Positions 26,233-35,157 of a DNA stretch of 64,000 nucleotides are shown here, one piece after another. This DNA comes from Bradyrhizobium barranii subsp. barranii. GTDB lineage: Bacteria > Pseudomonadota > Alphaproteobacteria > Rhizobiales > Xanthobacteraceae. The notes beneath the pieces are model-generated. The model did not search any database. It saw only the letters and a program-made list of their open reading frames with translations, and had not been told where the DNA came from. The DNA is taken from NCBI RefSeq assembly GCF_017565645.3, contig NZ_CP086136.1, positions 7,361,501-7,425,500 of the forward strand, in the 5' to 3' direction. A program made the translations under genes and the position numbers. Positions within the stretch are counted from its first letter, which is position 1; every line of letters starts with the position of its first letter.

Positions 26233-26392
26233 CAAGGCGCGTGCGTTGCTGTTCGGCGCCGCTTGTCGCATGGGTCTGGAAGGCTTGGTGTCGAAACGGC
26301 GCGACTGGCGCTATGGCTCCGGCCGGTCGAAAGACTGGATCAAGGTGAAGAACCGTGCACACCAGCGATGTCTCGAGAGTTTCGATGACTGA
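26233..26392 (+). pseudogene. Fragment of ATP-dependent DNA ligase (LigD-like)
   Basis: About 45 codons read ALLFGAACRMGLEGLVSKRR then DWRYGSGRSKDWIKVKNRAH, the EGLVSKR...GRS..W.KVKN block that ends the adenylation domain of LigD-type ligases. Nothing else of the ligase is near. Confidence 0.55.
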
Positions 26393-26617
26393 TAGCGAGT
26401 TCGTCCGCATTATCCGCACTCGATCGTCGCCGACTGCGACACTTCGAGGCGCGATTCAGCGACGGCACCGAAGCAGGTTCAGGATCTAGCTCGAGCTGAG
26501 CGCGACAAGATCTGATGTCCTGGTTCCGCGCATTCGACGGCCCTATCCCGGCATGAAGAACACCTTCCAGCTATTCACGAATTTACGCGGATAAGGCGGC
26601 TGTGCTATTCAACTTTC
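26393..26617. other. Short gap without a gene
   Basis: About 225 bases with no recognisable feature. The ATG of the membrane protein that follows has no strong ribosome-binding site. Confidence 0.4.
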
Positions 26618-28051
26618 ATGAATAAAGTTCCCGAAGCGCTCGCTCCAGACGGCGAGCCGTTCGTCGTTGAGGGCTACTATGACGGCGTGCCCTACAGGTT
26701 CGTTGACGGTACGGCGATCGACGCGGTCGTGCGCGGAGAGGTCGTTAGGTTCGAGTCCTTTGAAGAGTTCGTGCAGCCCTCGGCTAAACCGGGCGCCAGA
26801 TATCGGGGCAGCCTCGTCTTTGCAGCTCAAATATGTGTCTGTTGGGTCTCGGCTTTCTTCGTTCGAATCTATTATTCCTACATCCTCGATGTGCACCCCC
26901 CGGCGTTCGGTCAGGCCGCTAACCTGATCCAGATCTTGCCCTTTGTTTGTCTGGGCTTCGTGTTCCTGTTCGCCCGAATCAGTTTCGGGTATTTCGCTTG
27001 CTATTATTTTTTCAGTGTTCTTTTGACCTATGTGACGCTCACGGAGGCAACTTCAAGCTGGGAGATGCTGGCCGCTGCCGCAGCGTTATTTCTGCCGGCG
27101 ATGTTCCTGCCGCTACGCCGGCCTCCGGTCCCTGAGCTTTCAGTTGGTTTGCTGCGAAAGCTGTTGATTGGCGCTCTCGCGCTTAGCGCAGTGGTTCTTA
27201 TCGCGGCAGCGCAATATCATTTCAAATTCGTCAGTTATGAGAACATCTACTTGCACCGGTCGGGGATCGTGCTGCCGACGCCACTCGCGTATCTCATGGG
27301 CATCGTGACTGGCGCTCTGCTCCCGTTTACCTTCGCGTGCTTCGCGTTCTCAAGGCGGTGGTTAGGAGCCGGCGCCGCTCTTGCGCTCCTTTTCCTAGGC
27401 TATCCAATAATGCTCACAAAGATGAATCTTCTCGCCCCGGCCTGGATGTTGTTCCTGTTGCTGCTGTCTATGTGGAACGGGCCGCGCGCAACCGTGATGC
27501 TCTCGCTGCTCATCCCAATGGTGGTTGGGCTGCTGTCGATTTCCCTAGTCCTGGTCCCCGGGCTACCCGATGACTATCTCCCTATCTTTGGGCTCTTCAA
27601 TTTCAGGCTGATCGCGGTTCCGGCTATTTCCATAGACCTCTACGACCGCTTCTTTGCTACCCATCCTCTTACGTATTTTTGCCAGATATCATTTTTGAAG
27701 CCCCTCCTTCATTGCCCCTACAGCGAGCAACTGGGCGTCGTGTTGGAGCGCGAATATCGGTTTGGTACACTAAACGCCTCTCTGTTTGCCACGGAGGGGA
27801 TCGCGTCGGTGGGGCCGCGGTTAGCGCCGCTCAGCGTCTTCGGTTGTGGCTTGGTACTCGCCTTCGGCAATGCCTGCTCATCTCGACTCCCCGCTCGCTT
27901 CGTAATCGTCTCTGGTGGGATGGCTGTGTTAGCGCTGCTCAACGTTCCCCTGTCTACCGCACTACTGACGAGCGGACTTGGAACTCTCTTCTTGCTCTGG
28001 CTGGTGATGCCGCGAGCCTATTTCGATCGGCCTGCCTCGGGGCCATGTTGA
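26618..28051 (+). CDS. Polytopic membrane protein, function unknown
   Basis: 477 aa. A soluble N-terminal ~65 residues (MNKVPEALAPDGEPFVVEGY) precede about ten to twelve hydrophobic helices (FAAQICVCWVSAFFVRIYYS, LLIGALALSAVVLIAAAQYH, VMLSLLIPMVVGLLSISLVL). A large loop between later helices (LYDRFFATHPLTYFCQISFL...HCPYSEQLG) has the size and place of the periplasmic loop of Wzy/O-antigen-polymerase-like proteins, but no diagnostic motif is certain. No glycan genes are adjacent. Intact, in an area otherwise full of remnants. Confidence 0.65.
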   Translation: MNKVPEALAPDGEPFVVEGYYDGVPYRFVDGTAIDAVVRGEVVRFESFEEFVQPSAKPGARYRGSLVFAAQICVCWVSAFFVRIYYSYILDVHPPAFGQAANLIQILPFVCLGFVFLFARISFGYFACYYFFSVLLTYVTLTEATSSWEMLAAAAALFLPAMFLPLRRPPVPELSVGLLRKLLIGALALSAVVLIAAAQYHFKFVSYENIYLHRSGIVLPTPLAYLMGIVTGALLPFTFACFAFSRRWLGAGAALALLFLGYPIMLTKMNLLAPAWMLFLLLLSMWNGPRATVMLSLLIPMVVGLLSISLVLVPGLPDDYLPIFGLFNFRLIAVPAISIDLYDRFFATHPLTYFCQISFLKPLLHCPYSEQLGVVLEREYRFGTLNASLFATEGIASVGPRLAPLSVFGCGLVLAFGNACSSRLPARFVIVSGGMAVLALLNVPLSTALLTSGLGTLFLLWLVMPRAYFDRPASGPC

Positions 28052-28258
28052 TAAGCTAGCGCCCTACCCATCCGGCATAACGCGCGTGTGGAAGCGCCCA
28101 AATGGTTCACACACGCCACGCGAAGCCGCCATGCAGGTGCTGATCCTGGTGGCGGAAGGTGGTGGCCCGACGATGTTTGCCCGCATCGGAGTCATGCGAG
28201 CGTTGAACCGCCACTATGTCCCGGAGCTCAACCCGAAGGGCAAAGAGCCCCATTGGGG

Positions 28259-29657
28259 GAGCTATGGCGGAATCTGGGTGATGACGGTGTGAGGAAGGCG
28301 GCGTATCGAGGCGGGTGACGAGCCTGCCAGAACCTCTCGAGGAGAGCGATACGCCATGACCGAGACTACCAATGTTCTTGCTTTCCGTCAGCCGTCCGCG
28401 GTTGATGATCCACTGACCGATATCGTTCGAGCCGGCGCGCGGGACCTGCTTGCCAGGGCGATCGAGATCGAGGTTGGCGCGTTTCTGGCCAGCAAGGCCA
28501 ATCTGACGCTGCCCGACGGTCGAGCGCGCCTGGTCCGACATGGGCACGGTCCGGTGCGCGAGATTGCGACCGGCATCGGTCCGGTGGAGGTCGCTCGTCC
28601 CAAGGTCCGCGACCGCGGAGCGAGCGGGCCAGGCGACCGCCTCCGCTTCAGTTCGGCAATCCTGCCGCTATGGGCGCGGCGGACGAAGAGCCTGGATGCC
28701 TTGATCCCGGTCCTCTATTTGCGCGGCATCTCGACCGGCGACTTCCAGGAGGCGCTCTCGGCGCTGCTCGGCAAGGATGCGCCGAACCTGTCGCCTTCGG
28801 TGATCGCCGGCCTGAAGGCCGATTGGCAGGTCGAGTACGAACGCTGGCAGAGACGCGATCTGTCGGCGCGTCGCTATGTCTACATCTGGGCCGATGGCGT
28901 GTACCTGCAGGCCCGCATGGAAGATCACAGCGAATGCATGCTGGTGCTGATTGGCACCACGCCGGAAGGCAAGAAGGAGCTGATCGGCTTCCAGGTCGGC
29001 GTGCGCGAGAGCGCGCAGAGCTGGCGCGAACTCCTGATCGACCTGCGGCAACGCGGGTTACGGATTGCCCCGCAACTCGCCATCGGCGACGGCGCCCTCG
29101 GCTTCTGGAAGGCACTGGACGAGGCCTTTCCCGGCACGCGGCACCAACGATGCTGGTGCCATAAAGTGAGCAACGTACTCGACAAGGTCGCCAAATCCGT
29201 GCAGGGCCCCATGAAGAACGACCTGCGGAACATCTATCTGGCCCCACACCGGGCCGAAGCTGAAACCGCGATCGACGTCTTCGTCGAGAAATACCACGTC
29301 AAATACGGACGTGCGGTGGAGTGCCTGATCAAGGATCGCCATGCGCTGCTCGCCTTCTTCGACTTCCCTGCTGAGCACTGGATCCACCTACGCAGCTCGA
29401 ACCCGATCGAGAGCGTCTTCGCCACGGTGCGCCGCCGAACGGTGCGGACCAAGGGATCGCTGTCGCAACAAACTGCGAAGCTGATGGTGTTCAAGCTCAT
29501 CGACGCCGCATCGAAGACCTGGCGGCGATTGAAGAGCACGAACCAGTTGCCGAAAGTCATCGCCGGTGTAAAGTTCATCGACGGAATCGAAGTCATTCCG
29601 AACACTGAAAGCCACGCCGCCTGATCAGGCCGCGTCACCCAAAATCAGCCATAGCTC
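28259..29657 (+). mobile_element. IS256-family element, copy 2
   Basis: 1399 bp, same termini as copy 1 (GAGCTATGGC / GCCATAGCTC). 9-bp target duplication CCATTGGGG at 28250-28258 and 29658-29666. Transposase intact. Confidence 0.95.
28356..29624 (+). CDS. IS256-family transposase (copy 2)
   Basis: 422 aa, full length, DDE residues in the same positions as copy 1. Few differences from copy 1: K instead of T in LASKANLTL and R instead of H in FATVRRRTVR. The near identity points to recent transposition within this genome. Confidence 0.96.
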   Translation: MTETTNVLAFRQPSAVDDPLTDIVRAGARDLLARAIEIEVGAFLASKANLTLPDGRARLVRHGHGPVREIATGIGPVEVARPKVRDRGASGPGDRLRFSSAILPLWARRTKSLDALIPVLYLRGISTGDFQEALSALLGKDAPNLSPSVIAGLKADWQVEYERWQRRDLSARRYVYIWADGVYLQARMEDHSECMLVLIGTTPEGKKELIGFQVGVRESAQSWRELLIDLRQRGLRIAPQLAIGDGALGFWKALDEAFPGTRHQRCWCHKVSNVLDKVAKSVQGPMKNDLRNIYLAPHRAEAETAIDVFVEKYHVKYGRAVECLIKDRHALLAFFDFPAEHWIHLRSSNPIESVFATVRRRTVRTKGSLSQQTAKLMVFKLIDAASKTWRRLKSTNQLPKVIAGVKFIDGIEVIPNTESHAA

Positions 29658-29699
29658 CCATTGGGGCCGTCGCAAGCTGAAGAGGGATCAATGATTGTG

Positions 29700-29729
29700 A
29701 GGTCTGCCGGTATATGAGCCGGCAGACCT
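29700..29729. terminator. Inverted repeat between convergent genes
   Basis: 11-bp perfect arms AGGTCTGCCGG and CCGGCAGACCT, loop TATATGAG. It lies between the end of the IS256-interrupted gene (plus) and the cysteine-rich gene (minus), so a two-way terminator is likely; no long T-run on either side. Confidence 0.6.
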
Positions 29730-30174
29730 AATAGTTCGCTTCGAATCATTGGCAGCTGCAACTGCCACTCATCTGTAAGCTGCTTGATTTACAGCTTTTC
29801 CCAGCATCGTTTCCAACGCAGGTTCCGGAGCACGCATTGTTGCGTTTGGCACAAGTCGAACTCCGCTTTAGGGCGTCCTGCTTGGCGATGGCTGCTTCGC
29901 CCATTTTGTCTATCGTGTCAGCTATGTTGATTCTACGTTGCGCCTCGAGCTTTTGCGCACATTCTTCATCGCCGTGGCACTCCTGCCTGAACAGTTCAAG
30001 CGTCGTCGTGAACTGAAATCCCGGCCGCGTCGCAATGTAGGCGACACAACCCAGACTGATCGGTAAGCGACGTTCGCGTCCCACTCGCAAAGGTTTGGCG
30101 TGGGGATTGCAGTCTGTTGATCAACGTGTTTGCAAATCGTTGGCGGGGGGTATGGAGGCGGCAACGACGGAGAA

Positions 30175-31799
30175 TTACGAGGTGCGGCCGAACGACCAGG
30201 GCAGGAGCTCGTCGATCCGGGACTGCGGGTGACCGGTTGCGATCGCTTTGAGCGTCGCTTTCATCCAGACGTAGGGCTCCACGCTGTTGATTTTGCAGGT
30301 GGCGATGAGCGAAGCTATGCGCGCCCATGAACGACCACCTTCGTCGTGACCAGCAAATAAACTATTTTTACGCGTCAGAGTCAGCGGCCTGATTTGATTT
30401 TCGACGGGATTGGTGTCCATCTCAACGCAACCATCGTCGAGAAACAAGGTGAGGCCATCCCAATGGTTCAGGAGATAGGCGATCGCCTTGCCCATCTCGC
30501 TGCCCGGCGACAGGCGAGCGGCTTGCTCGCGCAGAAACCTCTCGAGTTCAGCGACGAGCGGCCGTGATCGCTCGTTACGGGTCGTTTGCCGAGCCGGGGC
30601 GTCAGCGCCACGGATCTCCTTCTCGATCGCATAGAGTGCGGCGATGCGCCGAGAACGGCTTCGGCGATGGGTGAGCCGGCTTTCGGAGTCGCTGCGATGA
30701 TCTTGCGCCTTGAGTGGGACCAACATGCGGCCAGCCGCAGCGGCACGCCGCCTTTGCGCTTGGGCCGTGCGAGCCGATGATAGCCCTGGTATCCGTCGAC
30801 CTGAAGGATGCCGTCGAAGCCCTCGAGGATGCGCTCAGCATGGCCGCCACCGCGTCCTGGCGCGTAGTGGTAGACCACGATTGGTGGATCAGCGCCGCCG
30901 TGGCCGCGATCGTCGCGCAGGACAGCCCACAGATAGCCGGTCTTCGTTCGGCCCCGGCCCGGATCGAGCACAGGCGCCCTGGTCTCGTCCATGAACAAGC
31001 GGCCCGATTGCTTCATCACGACGCTCATGCGCTCGACCAGTGGCGCGAGGTGGAAGGCGACCGTTCCCATCCAGTCTGCCAGAACGGCGCGATCGATGAA
31101 GATGCCATGCCGAGCCAGAACCTGCGACTGACGATAGAGTGGCATGTGCTCGCTGAACTTGGCGACCGCCACCTGCGCCAGCAGCGCCTCGGTGGGGATG
31201 CCACCCTCCACGAGATGGGCGGGCGCCGGCGCCTGAGCAACACCGGTGCAGCCCTTTGCGCAGGCGTAGCGCGGTCGCACCGTCTCGATCACACGATACT
31301 GGGCGGCCATGACATCGAGACGGCGGGAGCGATCCTCGCCGATCTGGACCATCCGGCCGCAGCCGCAGGGACACTCGAGGTTCTCGGGTTCGATCACCTG
31401 CTCGATGCGCGGCAGGTGCGCGGGAAAGGCACGGGCAGCGCGCCTGGTCCGGCGGCTGGACGGCGCCGTGCCGGCGCGGCGCGCACGATCGTCCTGGCGT
31501 TCCTGGACTTCGGCGATGGCAATCTCGATGTCCTCGAGAACCAGTTGCATCTGATCGGGATTGAACTTCTCCGAGCGTTTACCGAAACGTGCGCGCTCGT
31601 ACTCCTTCACGAGCAGTTCGAGGCGTTCGACGCTCTCTTTGGACGCAGCCAGTTCACTCTCGACATGAAGGCGCGCCGAGCATTCATCGTCTGCGCGACG
31701 ACGCTCGGCTTCAATCATCGCTTCCTGCGCGCGGAAGAGCGCGCGCACATCGGCGGGCAGCGCTGCAAGACGGGCGGGATCAATGGGGGACGGCGGCAC
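30175..31799 (-). pseudogene. tnpC: IS66 transposase TnpC, frameshifted
   Basis: N-terminal coiled coil (SVERLELLVKEYERARFGKR), zinc-binding block (LECPCGCGRMVQIGEDRSRR) and catalytic core (RLFMDETRAPVLDP, LQVDGYQGYHRLARP) are in one frame. Near 30653 a base is lost after SPIAEAVL. RIAALYAIEKEIRGADAPAR and the final CVEMDTNPVENQIRPLTLTR with the catalytic glutamate follow in another frame. Not expected to be active. Confidence 0.9.
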
Positions 31800-31852
31800 A
31801 TCCGCAAGCTATCATCCCAAAGCCCCGCGCGAAACAGGTTGTCGGGTCTGAG

Positions 31853-31915
31853 TCAGTTCGCCGCAGCTGGCGTCGCGACAATCCGTTCGCCCACTCGCTT
31901 CCAGTTCAGCCCTTC
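31853..31915 (-). pseudogene. tnpB: tnpB, 3' fragment
   Basis: Reads EGLNWKRVGERIVATPAAAN and stop, the normal C terminus of IS66 TnpB (usual form ALFEGLDWRRV). It is the missing end of the tnpB interrupted at 34397. Confidence 0.85.
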
Positions 31916-31926
31916 AAACGAGGGGA

Positions 31927-32310
31927 TTGAGGAATGTCCCTGATAGTGAGTCTGACGAATCATTTCCGGAGGTGGTCGAGGTTGGGGACCCCCACCATCC
32001 TTTGTGGGGGCGCTCATATCGAGTGATTAGGAAGATCGGTCAGCGAGGCCGAGGCATTCCCGCTTCGTATGAAGTTGAGTATCGCGCAGGAAGCAGTCTT
32101 CTGATTCAAGCAACCGCAATCGAATATTATGAGCAAGAGGCAAATCAGATTAAGCTGAGTATGGAGGCTCTACTCGAGCTTTTATCGACAGCGGATTGTC
32201 CCGACGCACATGAGCATGGATCCAGCCGATCTTTGGTCGACGCTGACGCCCGCGCTCCGACGCCAGATCGTCGAAGACGTCGCCGCAATTTTGGCGGAGA
32301 TCCCTCATGA
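31927..32310 (+). CDS. DUF5372-like accessory protein of the nested element
   Basis: Residues from about 16 read VVEVGDPHHPLWGRSYRVIR, then GIPASYEVEYRAGSSLLIQA and IEYYEQEANQIKLSMEALLE, resembling the small DUF5372 proteins found beside recombinase genes (H-P-L-x-G-R motif, then a strand-rich domain). The last ~35 residues are arginine-rich and overlap another frame, so the true end may be a shift away. Its stop overlaps the recombinase start (ATGA). The start codon is unclear (TTG or GTG). Role unknown. Confidence 0.6.
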   Translation: MRNVPDSESDESFPEVVEVGDPHHPLWGRSYRVIRKIGQRGRGIPASYEVEYRAGSSLLIQATAIEYYEQEANQIKLSMEALLELLSTADCPDAHEHGSSRSLVDADARAPTPDRRRRRRNFGGDPS

Positions 32311-32458
32311 AGTCCGAGCTGGTCACACCAAGCCACTTGGCGCGCAAAGCCGTAGTCTACATCCGGCAGTCGACGCCCCATCAGGTCGTAAGCAATCAGG
32401 AGAGCCTGCGCCTTCAATACGCGCTTCGCCAGCGCGCCCGCGAACTCGGATGGCGTGA
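32210..32458 (+). CDS. Small overlapping reading frame, nested element
   Basis: MSMDPADLWSTLTPALRRQI then VEDVAAILAEIPHEVRAGHT. The first 35 residues look like a real amphipathic protein and lie between the DUF5372-like core and the recombinase; beyond 32310 the frame overlaps the recombinase and becomes proline- and arginine-rich. Possibly a short accessory protein with a decayed end. Confidence 0.35.
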   Translation: MSMDPADLWSTLTPALRRQIVEDVAAILAEIPHEVRAGHTKPLGAQSRSLHPAVDAPSGRKQSGEPAPSIRASPARPRTRMA

Positions 32459-34394
32459 GGCGGCCATCGACGTGATTGATGCCGATCTCGGGTTGAGCGG
32501 CGCGTCTATAGCACAGCGTAACGGCTTCAAGGAACTCGTTGGCCGTGTTGGCCTGAGTGAAGTGGGACTCATCCTGTCGATCGACGTGACCCGCTTGGCG
32601 CGTAATTGTACCGACTGGTATCCGCTCCTGGATATCTGTGGTCTACGTGGCTGCCTGATCGCCGACCGCGATGGTGTCTATGATCCGGGCACTCCCAACG
32701 GACGGTTGCTTCTCGGGCTGAAGGGTTCGATCTCCGAGCTTGAGCTACATACGATCCGCAGCCGGCTGACCGCCGGCCTGCTGGCCAAAGCCGAACGCGG
32801 CGAACTTGCGGTTATGCTGCCAATCGGGCTGATGCGGGACCCGAGCGGTGTGGTCGTTAAGGATCCCGACATGGCCGTGCAAGGGCGGCTCGGTCTCGTC
32901 TTCCAGTTATTCCTGCAGCTGCGCAGCGTTGCCAAGGTCATGCGAGCGTTGAACGAGCGTGACCTGGAACTGCCGCGTCGTGATCGATATGGCGATTTGT
33001 GCTGGACGCGCGCGACGCTGGCTGCCGTCGCGGCGATCTTGAAGAACCCCGCATACGCGGGCGCCTTTGTCTATGGACGAACCCGCTTCCGGCCGCCGAA
33101 GCGGGAGGGGGCCCTGCCACAAAAGGCTCCGCGGCCGATGGAGGAGTGGCGGATCGTCGTTAAAGATCGATATCCAGCCTATATCGACTGGCCAATTTAT
33201 GAAAAAATCCGATCCGTCATCAGAGATAACCGAGCCGAATACATGCGCATCAAAACCCGCGGCGCGCCTCGCAATGGCGAGCTCCTGCTCCACGGCATTG
33301 CCTGGTGCGCACGATGTGGCCATAAGATGTACGTCCGCTACAAGGGCGGCGGCGAATATGTATGCAATCACCTGCGTACCCAGGAAGGTCAGCCAACCTG
33401 CCAACACATCCGCGCCGCCCATATCGATGCAGCCGTTGGCGACGCATTCCTAACCGCACTAGCGCCGGCCGAACTCGATGCCTTGTCGCGCTCCCGCCGG
33501 GTGCAGCAGCAGACGAACAATGCGCTACGCTCCAGTGCAGAACGAGAGCTCGAGCGCAAGCGATACACGGCGGCGCTCGCCGAACGGCAGTTCAACCGAG
33601 CTGATCCAGATAATCGGTTGGTCGCCTCGGAACTCGAGCGTCGATGGGAAGCGGCGCTAAACGACGTGCGCGCCGCCGAAGAGGCGCTTGCCCGACAGAC
33701 GCCGCCCAAAGCCATCACACAAGTGGCCATAAGCAAGGAGCTCAACGACAAGGTCATCAGCCTCACCGGCCGCCTCCCGCAGATATGGGGTGACGAGACT
33801 ATCTCGGATGCGCATCGCAAGGCGTTGTTGCGATGTCTCATCGAAAAGGTCGTTCTCGACCGCGGTGAGCGCGACTTGGCCCTGGCTAGGATCGTCTGGC
33901 GGGGAGGCGCCGTGACGGAGCTCGAAGTGAAGATGAGCGTCAACTCCGTCACCAGATTGACGCGAGGCACAGAGATGCGGGAACGCCTTCTGACGCTCGC
34001 TCGCGACGGCGTCCCAGACGACAAGATCGCCACAATCCTTACTCGGGAAGGTCACCGCTCTCCCCGTTGCGCCGATAAGGTGCTGCCTATCACCGTTGGG
34101 CGGCTCCGTCGTGCCGCCGCCATCAAGGTAACTGCCCAGCGCAGCCGATGGGAGCATGACGACTCATACCTCAGCCCGCCCGAACTGGCCCGAAGGCTCG
34201 AGATTCCAGTAAACTGGCTCTATGTTCAGATCCGAACCAAGCGTTTGCTAATTGATCGCCAGCCCAGCGGCGCCTATCTCTTCCCGAATACACCATCCGT
34301 TCTTCACGCCATCGGAGACCTTCGAAACCACGTCATCGCGCAACTTGATCTAAGAATCTGTCAGCCTAACAAGGAGGGGCATCAACATGGGTGA
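32307..34394 (+). CDS. Large serine recombinase
   Basis: 695 aa. Resolvase-type catalytic domain (about residues 12-150) with the nucleophile serine in AVVYIRQSTPHQV and conserved LSIDVTRLARN; Recombinase domain (LILFQLFLQLRSVAKVMRAL region to NPAYAGAFVYGRTRFRPPKR); zinc ribbon CARCGHKMYVRY...C..H; then a long coiled coil and a C-terminal HTH-like part (LSPPELARRLEIPVNWLYVQ). It cuts and rejoins DNA through a phosphoserine link and is the likely mover of the nested element. No frameshift. Confidence 0.93.
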   Translation: MKSELVTPSHLARKAVVYIRQSTPHQVVSNQESLRLQYALRQRARELGWREAAIDVIDADLGLSGASIAQRNGFKELVGRVGLSEVGLILSIDVTRLARNCTDWYPLLDICGLRGCLIADRDGVYDPGTPNGRLLLGLKGSISELELHTIRSRLTAGLLAKAERGELAVMLPIGLMRDPSGVVVKDPDMAVQGRLGLVFQLFLQLRSVAKVMRALNERDLELPRRDRYGDLCWTRATLAAVAAILKNPAYAGAFVYGRTRFRPPKREGALPQKAPRPMEEWRIVVKDRYPAYIDWPIYEKIRSVIRDNRAEYMRIKTRGAPRNGELLLHGIAWCARCGHKMYVRYKGGGEYVCNHLRTQEGQPTCQHIRAAHIDAAVGDAFLTALAPAELDALSRSRRVQQQTNNALRSSAERELERKRYTAALAERQFNRADPDNRLVASELERRWEAALNDVRAAEEALARQTPPKAITQVAISKELNDKVISLTGRLPQIWGDETISDAHRKALLRCLIEKVVLDRGERDLALARIVWRGGAVTELEVKMSVNSVTRLTRGTEMRERLLTLARDGVPDDKIATILTREGHRSPRCADKVLPITVGRLRRAAAIKVTAQRSRWEHDDSYLSPPELARRLEIPVNWLYVQIRTKRLLIDRQPSGAYLFPNTPSVLHAIGDLRNHVIAQLDLRICQPNKEGHQHG

Positions 34395-34396
34395 TC

Positions 34397-34690
34397 GAAC
34401 AGCGCTTCGAACTGCACGCGCGTCAGATGCATGACGCCGTCGCTGATCTGCGGCCACTCGAAACGACCATCGCGGCCAAGGCGCTTGTAGACCAAAACGA
34501 GGCCCGTGCCGTCCCATAGCAAAATCTTCAGCCGGTCGGCGCGCTTCGAACGAAAAACCACGATCAGGCCCGAATGCGGATCGAGCCCAAGCGTGTTTTG
34601 CACAAGACCGGCCAGCGCGTCGTGCCCGCACCGGAAGTCAACAGGACGCACAGCAAGCACAATCCGCAGTCCCTGCGCCGGAATGATCAT
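34397..34690 (-). pseudogene. tnpB: tnpB of IS66, interrupted
   Basis: MIIPAQGLRIVLAVRPVDFR then GLDPHSGLIVVFRSKRADRL, KILLWDGTGLVLVYKRLGRD and HLTRVQFEALF, the IS66 Orf2 (TnpB) family. The start overlaps the tnpA stop (ATGA). The frame runs into the nested element and stops at once (DHPC). Confidence 0.9.
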
Positions 34691-35157
34691 GCGCCGCGCT
34701 CGATCGCAGTCACGATCTCCGCGATCCGCACCGCCGACACGTCCGCATCCAGGCGGACCGAAACCTTGCCAATCGTAATCTCGACGGGCCCCTCGCTCTT
34801 GCCTGACGCCACTGGATCGCTCAGCTCGATCGACACGAAATCCGCCGCGTCGTCCGTGACCAATGCGAGCCGGCCAGCACGCGCCAATCTGCGCCACGTC
34901 GTCAACTGCTGGGCCTTCACACCATAACGCCGTGCGACATCACATACCCGGGCGTCGGGCTTCATGCTCTCGAAAACAGCGCGCCCCTTGATCTCCGCAG
35001 ACCATAACCGGCCTCCAGAACGCGTCCGGCGCGTAAGCTTCCCCACAAAGCCATCAGCTTCGGCTTCCTCCCCCGATTGTTCCATCGCCTTCAGTCTCCT
35101 CTCGGCTCTCTGACAAGCCAAGGATCGCAGAGCGAAAGCCGAAGCGAAACCAGTCAA
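34687..35157 (-). CDS. tnpA: IS66 TnpA
   Basis: 156 aa frame; the start is probably at MEQSGEEAEADGFVGKLTRR. Contains the transposase_8-type HTH (MKPDARVCDVARRYGVKAQQ, LTTWRRLARAGRLALV) and the family C terminus (VEITIGKVSVRLDADVSAVR). Required with TnpB and TnpC for IS66 movement. Intact. Confidence 0.9.
   Translation of the reverse strand: MTGFASAFALRSLACQRAERRLKAMEQSGEEAEADGFVGKLTRRTRSGGRLWSAEIKGRAVFESMKPDARVCDVARRYGVKAQQLTTWRRLARAGRLALVTDDAADFVSIELSDPVASGKSEGPVEITIGKVSVRLDADVSAVRIAEIVTAIERGA

Larger units (their letters stand above)
28086..29694 (+). pseudogene. Small conserved orphan split by IS256 copy 2
   Basis: Before the IS: MQVLILVAEGGGPTMFARIG then VMRALNRHYVPELNPKGK and EPHWG. 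After removal of the IS and one 9-bp repeat the frame continues RRKLKRDQ and stops at 29692-29694. This is a small protein pattern I associate with Bradyrhizobium; function unknown. Residues upstream of MQVLIL may or may not be coding. Confidence 0.7.
31916..34396 (+). mobile_element. Serine-recombinase element nested in tnpB
   Basis: About 2481 bp. Limits come from rejoining tnpB (…EALF at 34397, EGLNWKRV at 31915). Flanks read CCCTTC|AAACGAGG on the left and GGGTGATC|GAACAGCG on the right; no long target duplication or inverted repeat is seen, as expected for serine-recombinase integration with a very short core. It carries a DUF5372-like gene, a small overlapping frame and a large serine recombinase whose stop codon is two bases from the right limit. 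Confidence 0.75.

Noticed and set aside
30714..31943. 409-codon plus-strand frame over IS66 tnpC
   Set aside because: Shadow of the transposase; no domain pattern.
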